A stretch of 64,000 nt of DNA from an uncultured Erythrobacter sp. (GCA_947495695.1 CANLZP010000001.1:1013069-1077068); one strand, 5' to 3'. Counted from the first letter of the stretch, positions 1 to 8,638 are shown. Numbers and translations are program-made. The notes: a model not told the origin generated them from the letters alone.

Positions 1-285
1 GGGGCCGCGCGGACCCCCGCCACGATTGGGACCTTCGGGACCGCGATTTTTGAAAATGTCTTCAATGCTGGCCGAACGGCGACCATCGGATGACTTGCCA
101 CCTCCGGGTAGCCAAGGGTTGCGAGGGCCACTTTCACCGCCGCCATCGCCACCACCATCGGGGCCGCCTGTGTCGCCGTCCCCGCCATCACCGCCGCCAT
201 TGGCGCCGTTATTGCCACTACCCCAAGGGCTTTTTCCCGCCATCGCGAGACCCATGCGCTGTTTCAAACCGTTAAATATGTCCAT
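1..285 (-). CDS. hflK: FtsH protease modulator HflK, N-terminal part (cut by window edge)
   Basis: The minus-strand frame stays open from an ATG at 285 to the window edge (95 codons). It starts MDIFNGLKQRM and continues with a long Gly/Asp-rich stretch, then PRNPWLPGG and SIEDIFKNRGPEG. A glycine-rich cytoplasmic leader with PWG and an 'S-x-E-D-x-F' element ahead of a membrane anchor is characteristic of HflK, the SPFH/band-7 protein that with HflC forms the inner-membrane complex around FtsH. The transmembrane segment and SPFH domain lie outside the window, so the call rests on the leader alone. It is divergent from the Mrp gene, with about 75 bases between the starts. Confidence 0.75.
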   Translation of the reverse strand, partial: MDIFNGLKQRMGLAMAGKSPWGSGNNGANGGGDGGDGDTGGPDGGGDGGGESGPRNPWLPGGGKSSDGRRSASIEDIFKNRGPEGPNRGGGPRGP

Positions 286-359
286 AACTCTTTTATAGGG
301 CCGGTTCTGACGAAAAACAGGGGTGGCGGACGTGAAAATGCTGCTAGAGCGCTGACGCG

Positions 360-1337
360 ATGGATGAACAGGCTTTGATCGAGTGTTTACCGGCCCCAAT
401 TGCGGCGCGTGTTAAATCGGCGCGGATGGTCAATGATCGCGCGGTTGTGGTCATGGACGCTTCCGGCCTTTCCGCGGCGCAGCGGGCGGAAATTGAGCAA
501 GAAGCCACTGATATTTTGATCCAACAACCCGGCGTTGCCGAAGTGCGCGTGGCGATGATGGCGGATAAAATCACCCGCCGCATAATTGCTGTTGGGTCGG
601 GCAAGGGCGGTGTGGGTAAATCCACCCTGACCGCCAATCTGGCCGTCGCTTTGAAGCGCATGGGCCACAAGGTTGGGGTGGTGGACGCCGATATCTATGG
701 CCCCTCGCAGCCCAAATTACTGGCCAATGAAGGCGCCAAACCCGAGGCTGCACCCGATGACAAATTGACCGCTGTGCCCAGCAAGCACGGCGTTCCAGTG
801 CTATCGATGGGTTATTTGGTCAAACCGGCCCAGGCATTGGCATGGCGCGGTCCTATGGTGGGCAATGCTCTGACGCAATTGATCGACGCGGAATGGGGCG
901 ATGTGGAATTGCTGCTGCTCGATCTGCCGCCAGGCACGGGCGATGTGCAGATTACCATGCTGCAAAAGCATAAACCCGATGGCGCGGTGCTGGTCTCAAC
1001 CCCGCAGGATCTGGCTTTGATCGATGCCGCGCGCGCTGGACAATTGTTCGAACAGGGGCAGGTGCCGATCATCGGATTGGTGGAAAACATGGCGGGTTAT
1101 GCCTGCCCGCATTGCGGGGAAGTGTCCGATCCCTTTGGCAGAGGCGGCGTGGAGAAAATGGCGGGCACGGTGGATATTCCCTTCCTTGGCCGGATCCCGT
1201 TGGCGATGTCTATCCGCGAGTCTGGTGATAGCGGCGAGCCTCCTGCAACCGGCGATAGCGACGAGGGGCAGGCCTTTACCGCAGTGGCCCAAAAGATCAG
1301 CGATTGGCTGGGTGCCTTGAATAAAGGGGCGGCCTGA
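360..1337 (+). CDS. mrp: Mrp/NBP35-family Fe-S carrier ATPase
   Basis: A 325-residue P-loop ATPase of the Mrp/ApbC/NBP35 family, which binds and transfers [4Fe-4S] clusters to apo-proteins in the cytosol. A short N-terminal MIP18/DUF59-like segment (about residues 1-70) precedes the deviant Walker A GSGKGGVGKST (79-89). The DADIYGPS motif lies at 109-116, LPPGTGD at 189-195, and the cluster-binding CPHC pair at C249/C252, all family hallmarks. The N-terminal domain is somewhat shorter than usual. The ATG at 360 is the only good start. The next gene begins two bases after the stop, so the two are probably cotranscribed; that gene is a molybdenum enzyme, and this class often needs Fe-S partners. 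Confidence 0.93.
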   Translation: MDEQALIECLPAPIAARVKSARMVNDRAVVVMDASGLSAAQRAEIEQEATDILIQQPGVAEVRVAMMADKITRRIIAVGSGKGGVGKSTLTANLAVALKRMGHKVGVVDADIYGPSQPKLLANEGAKPEAAPDDKLTAVPSKHGVPVLSMGYLVKPAQALAWRGPMVGNALTQLIDAEWGDVELLLLDLPPGTGDVQITMLQKHKPDGAVLVSTPQDLALIDAARAGQLFEQGQVPIIGLVENMAGYACPHCGEVSDPFGRGGVEKMAGTVDIPFLGRIPLAMSIRESGDSGEPPATGDSDEGQAFTAVAQKISDWLGALNKGAA

Positions 1338-1339
1338 GC

Positions 1340-3613
1340 ATGGAGTTGACCCGCCGCGGTGTGCTCACCGGAGCTGCTGTTGGCGGCGGGTTTGTGGTTG
1401 CGTGGATGCTGTTACCTCGCAGCTATCCCAACCCACTGGAAACACAGGCTGAAGAATATTCCTTTGATGCCTGGATCAAGATTGCCAGCGACGGGGTGAT
1501 CACCGTGGCTTTGCCGCAATTGGAGATGGGGCAAGGGGTCAGCACGATCCTGCCCCAGATTGTTGCAGCTGAGCTGGGAGCGGATTGGCGACAGATCGCG
1601 GTGGAGCCAGCTTCGGTCAGCGCATTGTATGCCAATGCCGTATTGGCCGCGCGCTGGGCGCCGCTTTGGGGCGGCGTTATGGCGGGTTGGGCGGACACGC
1701 CCGACGCAATCATGACCCAGCGCTTTGCCGGCAGCACGCGCTTTATGGCGACCGCCGATGGCACCAGTTTGGAAGCATTCGAACAGCCGTGCCGAATGGC
1801 CGCAGCAGCTGCTCGAGGCATGTTGACCCAGGCTGCAGCGGAGCGCTGGAATGTCTCGCCCGAACAATGCGAGGCCGAGCAAGGATTTGTGGTTTTCGAA
1901 GACCAGCGCCTGAGTTTTGCCGAATTGGCGGCAGAGGCAGCCGATCAATCGCCGCCCGATCCACCGCCACTGAAGACCCGGCCCTATGCGGAAAATCCGC
2001 TGGCCGGCGAAGCCGAGGCCGACACGCAATATCCACGCATTGATTTGCCTTCCAAGGTGGATGGAACCCATCTGTTTGCAGGCGATGTCCGCTTGCCAGG
2101 CATGGTCTATGCAGCCATTCGTCACGGCCCGCTGGACAAGGCCGAGCTGACCGATTTCAACCCGCTGAATGCACGCGATATTCGCGGCGTTGTAGGAGCG
2201 GTTGAGGGCAAAAGATGGCTGGCTGTTGCGGCCACCAATTGGTGGGCGGCCGATAGGGCGGTTGAGGCGATGCAGCCGCGCTTTGCGGTAAATTTTACCG
2301 TCGACAGCGACGAAATTGCCGAGCGGATGGATCAGGCGCTGAAAACGGCCGACGCGCATATCATTGCCGAGCGGGGCGAGGGCTATAACAGCGGCGGCAA
2401 TGCCGATCTGGCGCTGCGATATGAAGTCGAGGCAGGCGTCCATGCGACGCTGGAGACCTCCACCGCAACGGCGCGCTATGACGGCGAACGGTTGGAGCTG
2501 TGGCTGGCCAGTCAGGCGCCGGAACAGGCACGTGCAGCAGCGGCCAAGGCTATTGGTCTGAAATTGCAGGATGTGGTGCTGTATCCCATGCCGGCAGGCG
2601 GCAGCTTTGACCGGCGCTTGGAGCATGACCACGCGATTGAGGTGGCTTTGATTGCGCGCGAATTGCGCCGGCCGGTGCAGCTTATCTGGTCGCGCTATGA
2701 AGAATTGCAGCAGGCTCGCCCGCGCGCTCCGGCGGAAATGTTGCTCACCGCCCAAATTGCCAAGGATGGCAGCGGCATGATCCAGGGCCTGAAGACGCGC
2801 ATTGCCACTCCGCCCAGCAATGTGGAATTTGGCGAGCGCCTGTTTGAGAACAAGACCAGCTGGGCCGCGATCAATGACAGCACCGGTATGGCCGACCCAT
2901 TGGCCTGCGAAGGGGCGATGCCGCCCTATGCCATTCCCAATGTGACGGTTCAGCATGTGCCGGTGGAAATTGGTCTGCCGTGTTCACGCATGCGGGGCAA
3001 TGCCGATGCGGTCACGGCCTTTGCGATCGAAAGCTTCATTGATGAAGTGGCGACCCGCAATGATTTGGAACCCCTGTCCTTCCGCATTTCCATGTTGGGC
3101 CAGGATGCGCGGCTGGTCGCCTGCATGCAGAGCGCTGCGCGGCTGGCGCAATGGGATGGCGGCCGCGATCAAAGCGGGCAGGGTCTTGCTTGCCACCGCA
3201 TGGGTGATGCGGCAAGCGGTGGGCGGATTGCTTGTATTGCCGATGCTCGTGCGGGTGAAGGCGGTTTGCAGGTGCAACGCTTGGTGGCGGTTGTGGACAT
3301 TGGCCGGATCGTCAATTTGGACATTGCCCGGCAACAAATCGAAGGCGGTCTGGTGTTTGGTCTGGCCCAAGCAATGGGCGCAAGCACACGGTACAGATCG
3401 GGCGTTCCGGTCGCTCAGCAACTGGCCGATCTCAATCTGCCGCAATTGGCGGATTGCCCCGAAATTCTGGTCGACTTTATCGCTAGTGATGCGCCCGCAT
3501 TTGATCCGGGAGAATTGGGCGCAGTGGTTGCCGCTCCCGCGATCGCCAACGCTATGTTCTCGGCCACAGGCACCCGCCTGAGGCGACTGCCGTTCCTGAC
3601 CGAAGGTCTATAA
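1340..3613 (+). CDS. Molybdopterin-binding oxidoreductase large subunit (IorB / xanthine dehydrogenase family)
   Basis: A 757-residue protein related to the beta subunit of isoquinoline 1-oxidoreductase and other Tat-exported xanthine-dehydrogenase-family enzymes. The N-terminus has a twin arginine (LTRRGVLTGAA) followed by a hydrophobic stretch to about residue 26, so it is probably Tat-exported or membrane-anchored. GGSFDRR near 419 stands where relatives have GGGFGRR, followed by the 'RPVQLIWSR' strand. A conserved 'CSRMRGN...FAIESFIDEVA' block lies near 547 and a C-terminal GELG near 725 carries the position of the usual catalytic Glu. These enzymes hydroxylate aromatic or aldehyde substrates, but the substrate cannot be inferred. 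No [2Fe-2S] small subunit (IorA-like) is adjacent. It sits between mrp and hemH with 2-base gaps, implying one operon. Confidence 0.82.
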   Translation: MELTRRGVLTGAAVGGGFVVAWMLLPRSYPNPLETQAEEYSFDAWIKIASDGVITVALPQLEMGQGVSTILPQIVAAELGADWRQIAVEPASVSALYANAVLAARWAPLWGGVMAGWADTPDAIMTQRFAGSTRFMATADGTSLEAFEQPCRMAAAAARGMLTQAAAERWNVSPEQCEAEQGFVVFEDQRLSFAELAAEAADQSPPDPPPLKTRPYAENPLAGEAEADTQYPRIDLPSKVDGTHLFAGDVRLPGMVYAAIRHGPLDKAELTDFNPLNARDIRGVVGAVEGKRWLAVAATNWWAADRAVEAMQPRFAVNFTVDSDEIAERMDQALKTADAHIIAERGEGYNSGGNADLALRYEVEAGVHATLETSTATARYDGERLELWLASQAPEQARAAAAKAIGLKLQDVVLYPMPAGGSFDRRLEHDHAIEVALIARELRRPVQLIWSRYEELQQARPRAPAEMLLTAQIAKDGSGMIQGLKTRIATPPSNVEFGERLFENKTSWAAINDSTGMADPLACEGAMPPYAIPNVTVQHVPVEIGLPCSRMRGNADAVTAFAIESFIDEVATRNDLEPLSFRISMLGQDARLVACMQSAARLAQWDGGRDQSGQGLACHRMGDAASGGRIACIADARAGEGGLQVQRLVAVVDIGRIVNLDIARQQIEGGLVFGLAQAMGASTRYRSGVPVAQQLADLNLPQLADCPEILVDFIASDAPAFDPGELGAVVAAPAIANAMFSATGTRLRRLPFLTEGL

Positions 3614-3615
3614 TT

Positions 3616-4647
3616 ATGTTGCAAAAACAGCAGTTACCGCATGATCATGTGCCGGTTTCCAGCGGAAATATCGGCGTGCTGCTGGTCAATCTGGGCACGC
3701 CCCAATCGCCCGAGCCCAAGGATGTAAAGCGCTATCTGGCCGAGTTTTTGTCAGATCGGCGCGTGATCGAAATCCCGCCGATTGCATGGCAGCCCATCTT
3801 GCGCGGCATCATCTTGAACACGCGGCCCAAAAAGAGCGCCAAGGCTTATGCCAAAGTGTGGACGGACGAGGGGTCTCCTCTGGCTGTCATCACGCGCAAG
3901 CAGGCCGAAAATTTGCAACAGTTGATCGGCGATGCGGCGCAGATAACCTATGCCATGCGCTATGGAGAGCCTTCGATCTCAAGCCAGATAGAGGCTCTGC
4001 AGAAATCGGGTTGTGACCGGATCTTGATCGCTCCGCTCTACCCCCAATATAGCGCGGCCACCACGGCGACGGTGGTCGATAAAGTGGGTGAGGCTTTGGG
4101 CAAAATGCGGTGGCAGCCCAGCATTCGCACCCTGCCTCCTTATTACGATAATCCAGCCCATATTGATGCTTTGGCGGCAGATCTTTCGCGCCAAATTCAT
4201 GCGCTGCCATTTGCGCCTGAAGTGTTGGTGTTGAGCTTCCATGGCATGCCCCAGCGCACATTGGAGCTGGGCGATCCCTATCACTGCCATTGCCGCAAAA
4301 CGGCACGCCTGCTGACAGAGAAATTGGCCGGGATGGAGGGTCTGCCACCAATGCGCATCGAAACTGCGTTTCAGTCGCGCTTTGGTCCGGCGCAATGGCT
4401 GGAGCCTGCCACCGACACCACGCTGGAGCGCGAGGCGAGCAAGGGCACGCGCAAATTGGCGATCGCGGCGCCCGGTTTTTCGGCCGATTGTGTCGAGACT
4501 TTGGAAGAGCTGGCGATCGAGGGGCGGGACATCTTTATGGAGGCGGGCGGCGAGGACTATGCCGTGCTCAGCTGCCTCAATACATCGGACGCGGGAATGG
4601 ACATGCTTGAAAAACTGACCCGCACAGAATTGGCAGGCTGGATTTAG
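3616..4647 (+). CDS. hemH: Ferrochelatase
   Basis: This 343-residue protein inserts Fe2+ into protoporphyrin IX, the last step of heme synthesis. Family features are the N-terminal VLLVNLGTPQSP, RRVIEIPP, the PLYPQYSAATTA block, and the active-site LSFHGMPQRTLE with its His near residue 208. After that comes YHCHCRKTARLL, then the C-terminal CLN near 319 found in many bacterial members. Length is normal. The ATG at 3616 follows the preceding stop by two bases, so it is probably in the mrp operon. The next gene is a heme enzyme (P450), although that one has its own inverted-repeat control region. Confidence 0.96.
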   Translation: MLQKQQLPHDHVPVSSGNIGVLLVNLGTPQSPEPKDVKRYLAEFLSDRRVIEIPPIAWQPILRGIILNTRPKKSAKAYAKVWTDEGSPLAVITRKQAENLQQLIGDAAQITYAMRYGEPSISSQIEALQKSGCDRILIAPLYPQYSAATTATVVDKVGEALGKMRWQPSIRTLPPYYDNPAHIDALAADLSRQIHALPFAPEVLVLSFHGMPQRTLELGDPYHCHCRKTARLLTEKLAGMEGLPPMRIETAFQSRFGPAQWLEPATDTTLEREASKGTRKLAIAAPGFSADCVETLEELAIEGRDIFMEAGGEDYAVLSCLNTSDAGMDMLEKLTRTELAGWI

Positions 4648-4656
4648 ACCGCAACA

Positions 4657-4678
4657 TTACTTACACTTAGGTAAGTAA
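4657..4678. promoter_or_regulatory. Perfect inverted repeat, likely TetR-type operator for the P450 gene
   Basis: Half-sites TTACTTAC (4657-4664) and GTAAGTAA (4671-4678) are perfect reverse complements separated by six bases. The repeat lies 21 bases upstream of the P450 ATG and 9 bases after the hemH stop. Repeats with TTAC/GTAA half-sites of this spacing are typical binding sites for TetR/AcrR-family repressors, which commonly control P450 genes. No TetR gene is in the window, so the regulator would act from elsewhere. The repeat is not followed by a T-run, so it is unlikely to be a hemH terminator. Confidence 0.65.
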
Positions 4679-4699
4679 CGCAAGGTATCAGGGTTGATC

Positions 4700-6115
4700 A
4701 TGGCCACCGCAGCTTCCACCACCAAGACATCGAATGTGCCCGAGCACGGGCGTTTCAGCCATTGGAGCGAAGGCATTCCAACGACGGATGCCTTGGCCCA
4801 TATTCCCGGCGAAGCGGGCCTGCCTTTGGTCGGCCATACTTTCAAGCAATTGGCTGACCCGCATGCTTTCACGCGGGAAATGATCGAAAAATACGGCAAG
4901 GTTTACAAAAGCAAGGCCTTTGGTGGCTGGAATGTGGCACTGATCGGGGCCGAGGCCAACGAGATGGTCTTGTTCAATAAAGACAAGATATTCTCCAGCG
5001 AGCAGGGCTGGGGTCCGGTATTGGACCAATTGTTCCCGCGCGGATTGATGTTGATGGACTTTGACCATCACCGGATGGATCGCCGCGCCCTTTCGATCGC
5101 GTTTAAGCCGGGCCCGATGCGGCATTATTCGGGCGCTTTGAACACCGGGATCGCGCGCGAAGTAGCCGATTGGGAAGGTCGGATGGAATTCTATCCGACC
5201 ATCAAGAAGCTGACGCTGGATCTTGCTGCGGAAAGCTTCATCGGGATTGATTGGGGTCCCGAGGCCGACAAAATCAACACCGCCTTTGTTGATATGGTGC
5301 AGGCCTCTGTCGCGCCGATCCGCAGCCCATTGCCCTTCACCAAGATGAAACGCGGGGTCGATGGCCGCGCCTTTCTGGTCGATTACTTCACCCAAGAAAC
5401 GCACAAGCGGCGCGAAGCTGGCGGCGGGCAGGACATGTTCAGCCAATTTGCCACGGCGACGCGCGAGGACGGGTCTTTATTGCCGGTCGATGAGGTGGTC
5501 GATCACATGAATTTCCTGATGATGGCCGCGCATGATACCATCACTTCTTCGGCGACCAGTCTGATCTACTATCTGGCGAAGAACCCGCAATGGCAGGCCA
5601 AGGTCCGCGAAGAAATCGTGGCGATCACCGGTGGACCAGATGCCTCGGGCAATCCGCGCCCGCTCAGCTATGATGATCTGGGCAGACTGGAACTGACCGA
5701 AATGGCCTTCAAAGAGGCGCTGCGGATGATCCCGCCCGTGCCGTCCATGCCGCGCCGCGCGCTGCGCGACTTTGAATATCAAGGCTATCGCATTCCGGCC
5801 GGTCAGATGGTTGGGATCAATATTTACTGGACCCATCATTCAGAAGATTATTGGGACAATCCGTTCACCTTTGACCCGATGCGTTTTACGCCGGACAAGG
5901 TCAAAGCGCGGCACAAATATGCCTGGGTTCCCTTTGGCGGTGGCGCTCATATGTGTCTGGGTCTGCACTTTGCCTATATGCAAGTGAAGATCTTGCTGGC
6001 GCAATTGCTGCAGCAATATGAGATCGTGGTTGAGGACGGCTATGCGCCCGATTGGAAGGCATGGCCCATTCCCCAGCCCAAGGACGGTCTGAAGGTCGAA
6101 TTCAAGAAGCTGTGA
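4700..6115 (+). CDS. Cytochrome P450
   Basis: A 471-residue soluble-type P450 monooxygenase. The heme-thiolate motif FGGGAHMCLG is at about 412-421, with the axial Cys near 419. The I-helix oxygen-activation segment is AAHDTITSS near 276, and the K-helix ExxR is EALR near 339. The His in place of the usual Arg two residues before the Cys is tolerated in several P450 families. There is no N-terminal membrane anchor. The N-terminal style faintly recalls CYP120/CYP26-type enzymes, but the substrate is unknown. I prefer the ATG at 4700, with an AGGG element just upstream, over a TTG two codons earlier. An inverted repeat next to the start suggests repressor control. No ferredoxin or reductase gene is adjacent. 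Confidence 0.93.
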   Translation: MATAASTTKTSNVPEHGRFSHWSEGIPTTDALAHIPGEAGLPLVGHTFKQLADPHAFTREMIEKYGKVYKSKAFGGWNVALIGAEANEMVLFNKDKIFSSEQGWGPVLDQLFPRGLMLMDFDHHRMDRRALSIAFKPGPMRHYSGALNTGIAREVADWEGRMEFYPTIKKLTLDLAAESFIGIDWGPEADKINTAFVDMVQASVAPIRSPLPFTKMKRGVDGRAFLVDYFTQETHKRREAGGGQDMFSQFATATREDGSLLPVDEVVDHMNFLMMAAHDTITSSATSLIYYLAKNPQWQAKVREEIVAITGGPDASGNPRPLSYDDLGRLELTEMAFKEALRMIPPVPSMPRRALRDFEYQGYRIPAGQMVGINIYWTHHSEDYWDNPFTFDPMRFTPDKVKARHKYAWVPFGGGAHMCLGLHFAYMQVKILLAQLLQQYEIVVEDGYAPDWKAWPIPQPKDGLKVEFKKL

Positions 6116-6120
6116 TTTCC

Positions 6121-6224
6121 GCATGCCCTCCGGCGTGCGATTTCCTCGTTCACGCGACCTAAGGGTCGCATCGCTGCGGGCGCCCGGTCGGCCTTGCGAT
6201 GCCTATGGCGTCGTTTGGGCGACG
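6121..6224. repeat. Hairpin-dense extragenic element (REP-like) in a convergent gap
   Basis: Several short stems follow one another between the convergent P450 and SDHAF4-like genes. They are GCATGCC/GGCGTGC (6121-6138, one G-T pair), GCGACC/GGTCGC with a TAAG loop (6154-6169), the palindrome GGGCGCCC (6178-6185), CGATGCC/GGCGTCG (6197-6213, one G-T pair) and CGTCG/CGACG (6209-6224). Such clusters between convergent genes resemble bacterial REP/extragenic palindromic elements and could act as a two-way transcription stop. Only one copy is in this window, so repetitiveness is not shown here. Confidence 0.45.
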
Positions 6225-6244
6225 TATTTATCCTTCACCGCTAG

Positions 6245-6415
6245 CTAAAAATCTATCGCAATGCCGTTCTTCTCCCAATCGCCATAGCGGGTGGGAGACA
6301 GTTCGCGCGGTTCATCATGATCAGGCTTGCCTGCCTTTGGCGTGGGCACAGGATCGTTGGTCCAATGGGCTGGCTTTGCAAATGCTTTGGCGGCGTCTGA
6401 TTTTTGTTTTGTCAT
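6245..6415 (-). CDS. SDHAF4-like small protein (DUF1674 family)
   Basis: A 56-residue protein ending in SPTRYGDWEKNGIAIDF, the C-terminal signature of the DUF1674/SDHAF4 family. In eukaryotes SDHAF4 binds flavinylated SdhA and promotes succinate dehydrogenase assembly; the bacterial members are presumed to do likewise. The N-terminal part is Lys/Ala/Pro-rich and poorly conserved, as usual. The ATG at 6415 is preferred; an upstream TTG at 6454 would add 13 unconserved residues. It is divergent from rsmB, with 61 bases between starts. No sdh genes are in this window. Confidence 0.75.
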   Translation of the reverse strand: MTKQKSDAAKAFAKPAHWTNDPVPTPKAGKPDHDEPRELSPTRYGDWEKNGIAIDF

Positions 6416-6476
6416 GTCAAATTGGGTAATGCCCGTGCTGGCGCTTGGTTTCAAGAGCGTCTAGGCCGCGCTGACC

Positions 6477-7754
6477 ATGGCTGAACCCTCAGGAATCTAT
6501 GCACGCCGCGCTGCGTTGCAATTGCTCGACGCTGTTTTGCGGCGCGGTGAAACGCTCGATCAGAGCTTCCACGGGGCTACCCGCTCGGTGCGTAAACCCG
6601 CTGACAAGGCGCTGGCGCGGGCGCTGGTGAGCGAGGCTTTGCGTTGGTTGCCGGACCTCGACCGGCTGATCGACAGTGCAACCAAGCAGAACCTGCCCGA
6701 TGATGCCAAGGTGCGCAGCGTGTTGCGGTTGATGCTGGCGGGCTGGCTGAGGCTGGGGACCCCGCCGCATGCCGTGATCGCCACAGGATTGCCCTTGCTT
6801 TCTGGCGGTCCGCGACGGTTGGCGCATGGCGTATTTTCAACGCTTAACAAGCAAGAAGTAACCCTGCCGCCAGTGCCCAGCTTGCCAGAGCAGGTCGAGC
6901 AGCGCTGGGCGGGGCATTTGGGCAAACGGATGGAGCTGATCGCAGCCGGCTTGGCCGAGCCACCCCAGCTTGATTTATCTTTGCGCGATCCAGACCAAAC
7001 CGCGCATTGGACCAATCAATTGTCGGGCGACAGTCTGATGGCAGGCCATGTCCGGCTGGCCCGAGGAAGCGCAGTCGAGAATTTGCCTGGCTTTGGCACA
7101 AAGGACGAGGCCGGGGCATGGTGGGTGCAAGACCTTGCGGCATCAATCCCGGCGCGTCTGTTGGGCGCAGGCGAGGGCCGCCGCTATGCGCTGGATCTGT
7201 GCGCCGCACCAGGCGGCAAGACCATGCAATTGGCAGCGCAAGGCTGGAAGGTCACTGCGCTGGATATTTCGAAGCGTCGGCTCGATCTGCTCAAACAGAA
7301 TTTGCAGCGGGTGGATTTGAAGGCATCGACCATTCGCGCCGATGCTTTGACGTGGGAACCAAAGCATCAATTTGATGCCATCCTGCTCGATGCACCATGT
7401 ACGGCGACGGGTACGTGTAGGCGTCATCCCGATGTGTTGCACCGCATTGGTCCGCGCCAGATTGGCGAGATGGCCGAGCTGCAGGCACAATTGATTGAGC
7501 GGGCTGCGGGATGGTTGAAGCCAGGCGGATCGCTGATCTATGTGGTGTGCTCGTTGGAGCAAGAAGAGGGCGAGGATCAGGCCGTCGCTGTCAACGCTGC
7601 GGGACTCGAATTGACCCCCGACCCCATCCGATCAGACGAATTGCCCGCCGGGCTTGAGCCGACGGAACAAGGGTGGCTGCGCACCGATCCAGGCATGCTG
7701 GGTGATGCGGGCGGTTTGGATGGATTCTTCGTGGCGCGGTGGCGCAAATCGTGA
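6477..7754 (+). CDS. rsmB: RsmB-type rRNA (cytosine-C5) methyltransferase
   Basis: A 425-residue member of the RsmB/NOP2/Sun family, which makes m5C in 16S rRNA using SAM. The N-terminal ~135 residues form a NusB-like RNA-binding domain (ARRAALQLLDAVLRRG, ALVSEALRWLPDLD). The C-terminal Rossmann methyltransferase has motif I LDLCAAPGGKT near 240, motif IV LDAPCTATGTCRRHPD near 303-318 with its paired Cys, and motif VI VVCSLEQEEGE near 356 supplying the catalytic Cys. Length and order of motifs are normal. It converges on the following minus-strand gene with 16 bases between. Confidence 0.92.
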   Translation: MAEPSGIYARRAALQLLDAVLRRGETLDQSFHGATRSVRKPADKALARALVSEALRWLPDLDRLIDSATKQNLPDDAKVRSVLRLMLAGWLRLGTPPHAVIATGLPLLSGGPRRLAHGVFSTLNKQEVTLPPVPSLPEQVEQRWAGHLGKRMELIAAGLAEPPQLDLSLRDPDQTAHWTNQLSGDSLMAGHVRLARGSAVENLPGFGTKDEAGAWWVQDLAASIPARLLGAGEGRRYALDLCAAPGGKTMQLAAQGWKVTALDISKRRLDLLKQNLQRVDLKASTIRADALTWEPKHQFDAILLDAPCTATGTCRRHPDVLHRIGPRQIGEMAELQAQLIERAAGWLKPGGSLIYVVCSLEQEEGEDQAVAVNAAGLELTPDPIRSDELPAGLEPTEQGWLRTDPGMLGDAGGLDGFFVARWRKS

Positions 7755-7770
7755 AGAAGCTGACCTGCAA

Positions 7771-8625
7771 CTAGGTCGCAACGCTCCACTGCATGGTGAG
7801 CGTTGCGCAAGACCGGCCCAATTGGCTGATCGCAAGCACGGCCCGATGGTCTGATTCGCGAGAGATACCAATCTCGATTTCGGTGCCCAGCTCGATATAT
7901 CGGTGCATATCCATTTCGCCATGGGTGATGAGCAGCTTTGCGTCATTTCCACCACTCAGCAGGCTGACGGTTTGTCGCGCCAGTTCTGCCAGATGCGGCG
8001 AGTTAACATGGTCACCCGATCCGCTGAAATAAGGATGGCCAGGCATCAGACCGTTCTGCTTGGTAACCAGAGCCCTGGTGTGATTGCCGGAACTGTCCAG
8101 CGGTGCGATCAAGGGTGGTTCGACCGGTGACAGGCCCAACAACTCGCGCGGCGCGTAGATAAAGCTGGTTGGCGGCGTGCTGGCTTGTTTTGCCTTGGTC
8201 TTCGACCCCGAGCGCCATTGTTCAAAATTGCGATTTCTAAACACGACACCCTTGCCCCGTATTGCGACAATCTCGCGATCTTTGGCATCGAACAGTCGCG
8301 TGCTGAACGTCAATTTGTCGTCGCTGTCAGCTTGATCGACGGCGCCTTGGGCATTGGTGAAAATGCCGTGGGTGGCACGGCCCGCTGTCACATCGCCCAG
8401 GACCCAATCGGTCCATGTCAGCGCGCTCCATTTGTCATCGTCGCGTGTGCCCAAGGCCGATGTCACACCTACGCTGGCCCAAAAATTCTGCGTTTGGATG
8501 ACCAGCGGATGCTGGGCGGGTAGGTTCAGCCAGGGCCATTCCTTGGCATCGGGCGAGCAGTCAAACACCACCGAACCATCGCTGCGCTGGCGGTGATTGG
8601 CGGTGTATGATCGCGTCAGTTTCAC
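7771..8625 (-). CDS. Uncharacterised protein, possible tandem AfsA-like hotdog domains
   Basis: A 284-residue protein without a signal peptide or membrane segment. Two blocks look alike in position and pattern: HPLVIQTQNFWASVGV near 39-54 and GHPYFSGSGDHVNSPHLAEL near 196-215, followed by ARQTVSLL. Both are reminiscent of the hotdog helix of the AfsA (A-factor synthesis) family, in which 'DHVPGMLLLEAARQ' packs against the sheet. This suggests two tandem hotdog folds, an inference from pattern only. The gene begins 13 bases after the msrA stop and is probably cotranscribed with it. No acyl-CoA or acyl carrier partner is adjacent, and the substrate is unknown. Confidence 0.5.
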   Translation of the reverse strand: MKLTRSYTANHRQRSDGSVVFDCSPDAKEWPWLNLPAQHPLVIQTQNFWASVGVTSALGTRDDDKWSALTWTDWVLGDVTAGRATHGIFTNAQGAVDQADSDDKLTFSTRLFDAKDREIVAIRGKGVVFRNRNFEQWRSGSKTKAKQASTPPTSFIYAPRELLGLSPVEPPLIAPLDSSGNHTRALVTKQNGLMPGHPYFSGSGDHVNSPHLAELARQTVSLLSGGNDAKLLITHGEMDMHRYIELGTEIEIGISRESDHRAVLAISQLGRSCATLTMQWSVAT

Positions 8626-8638
8626 GTTCGTTGGCGGC

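Noticed and set aside
26..298. Pro/Ser-rich plus-strand reading frame at the window start
   Set aside because: It is the antisense shadow of the Gly/Asp-rich hflK leader. Low-complexity proline sequence arises from the complement of glycine codons.
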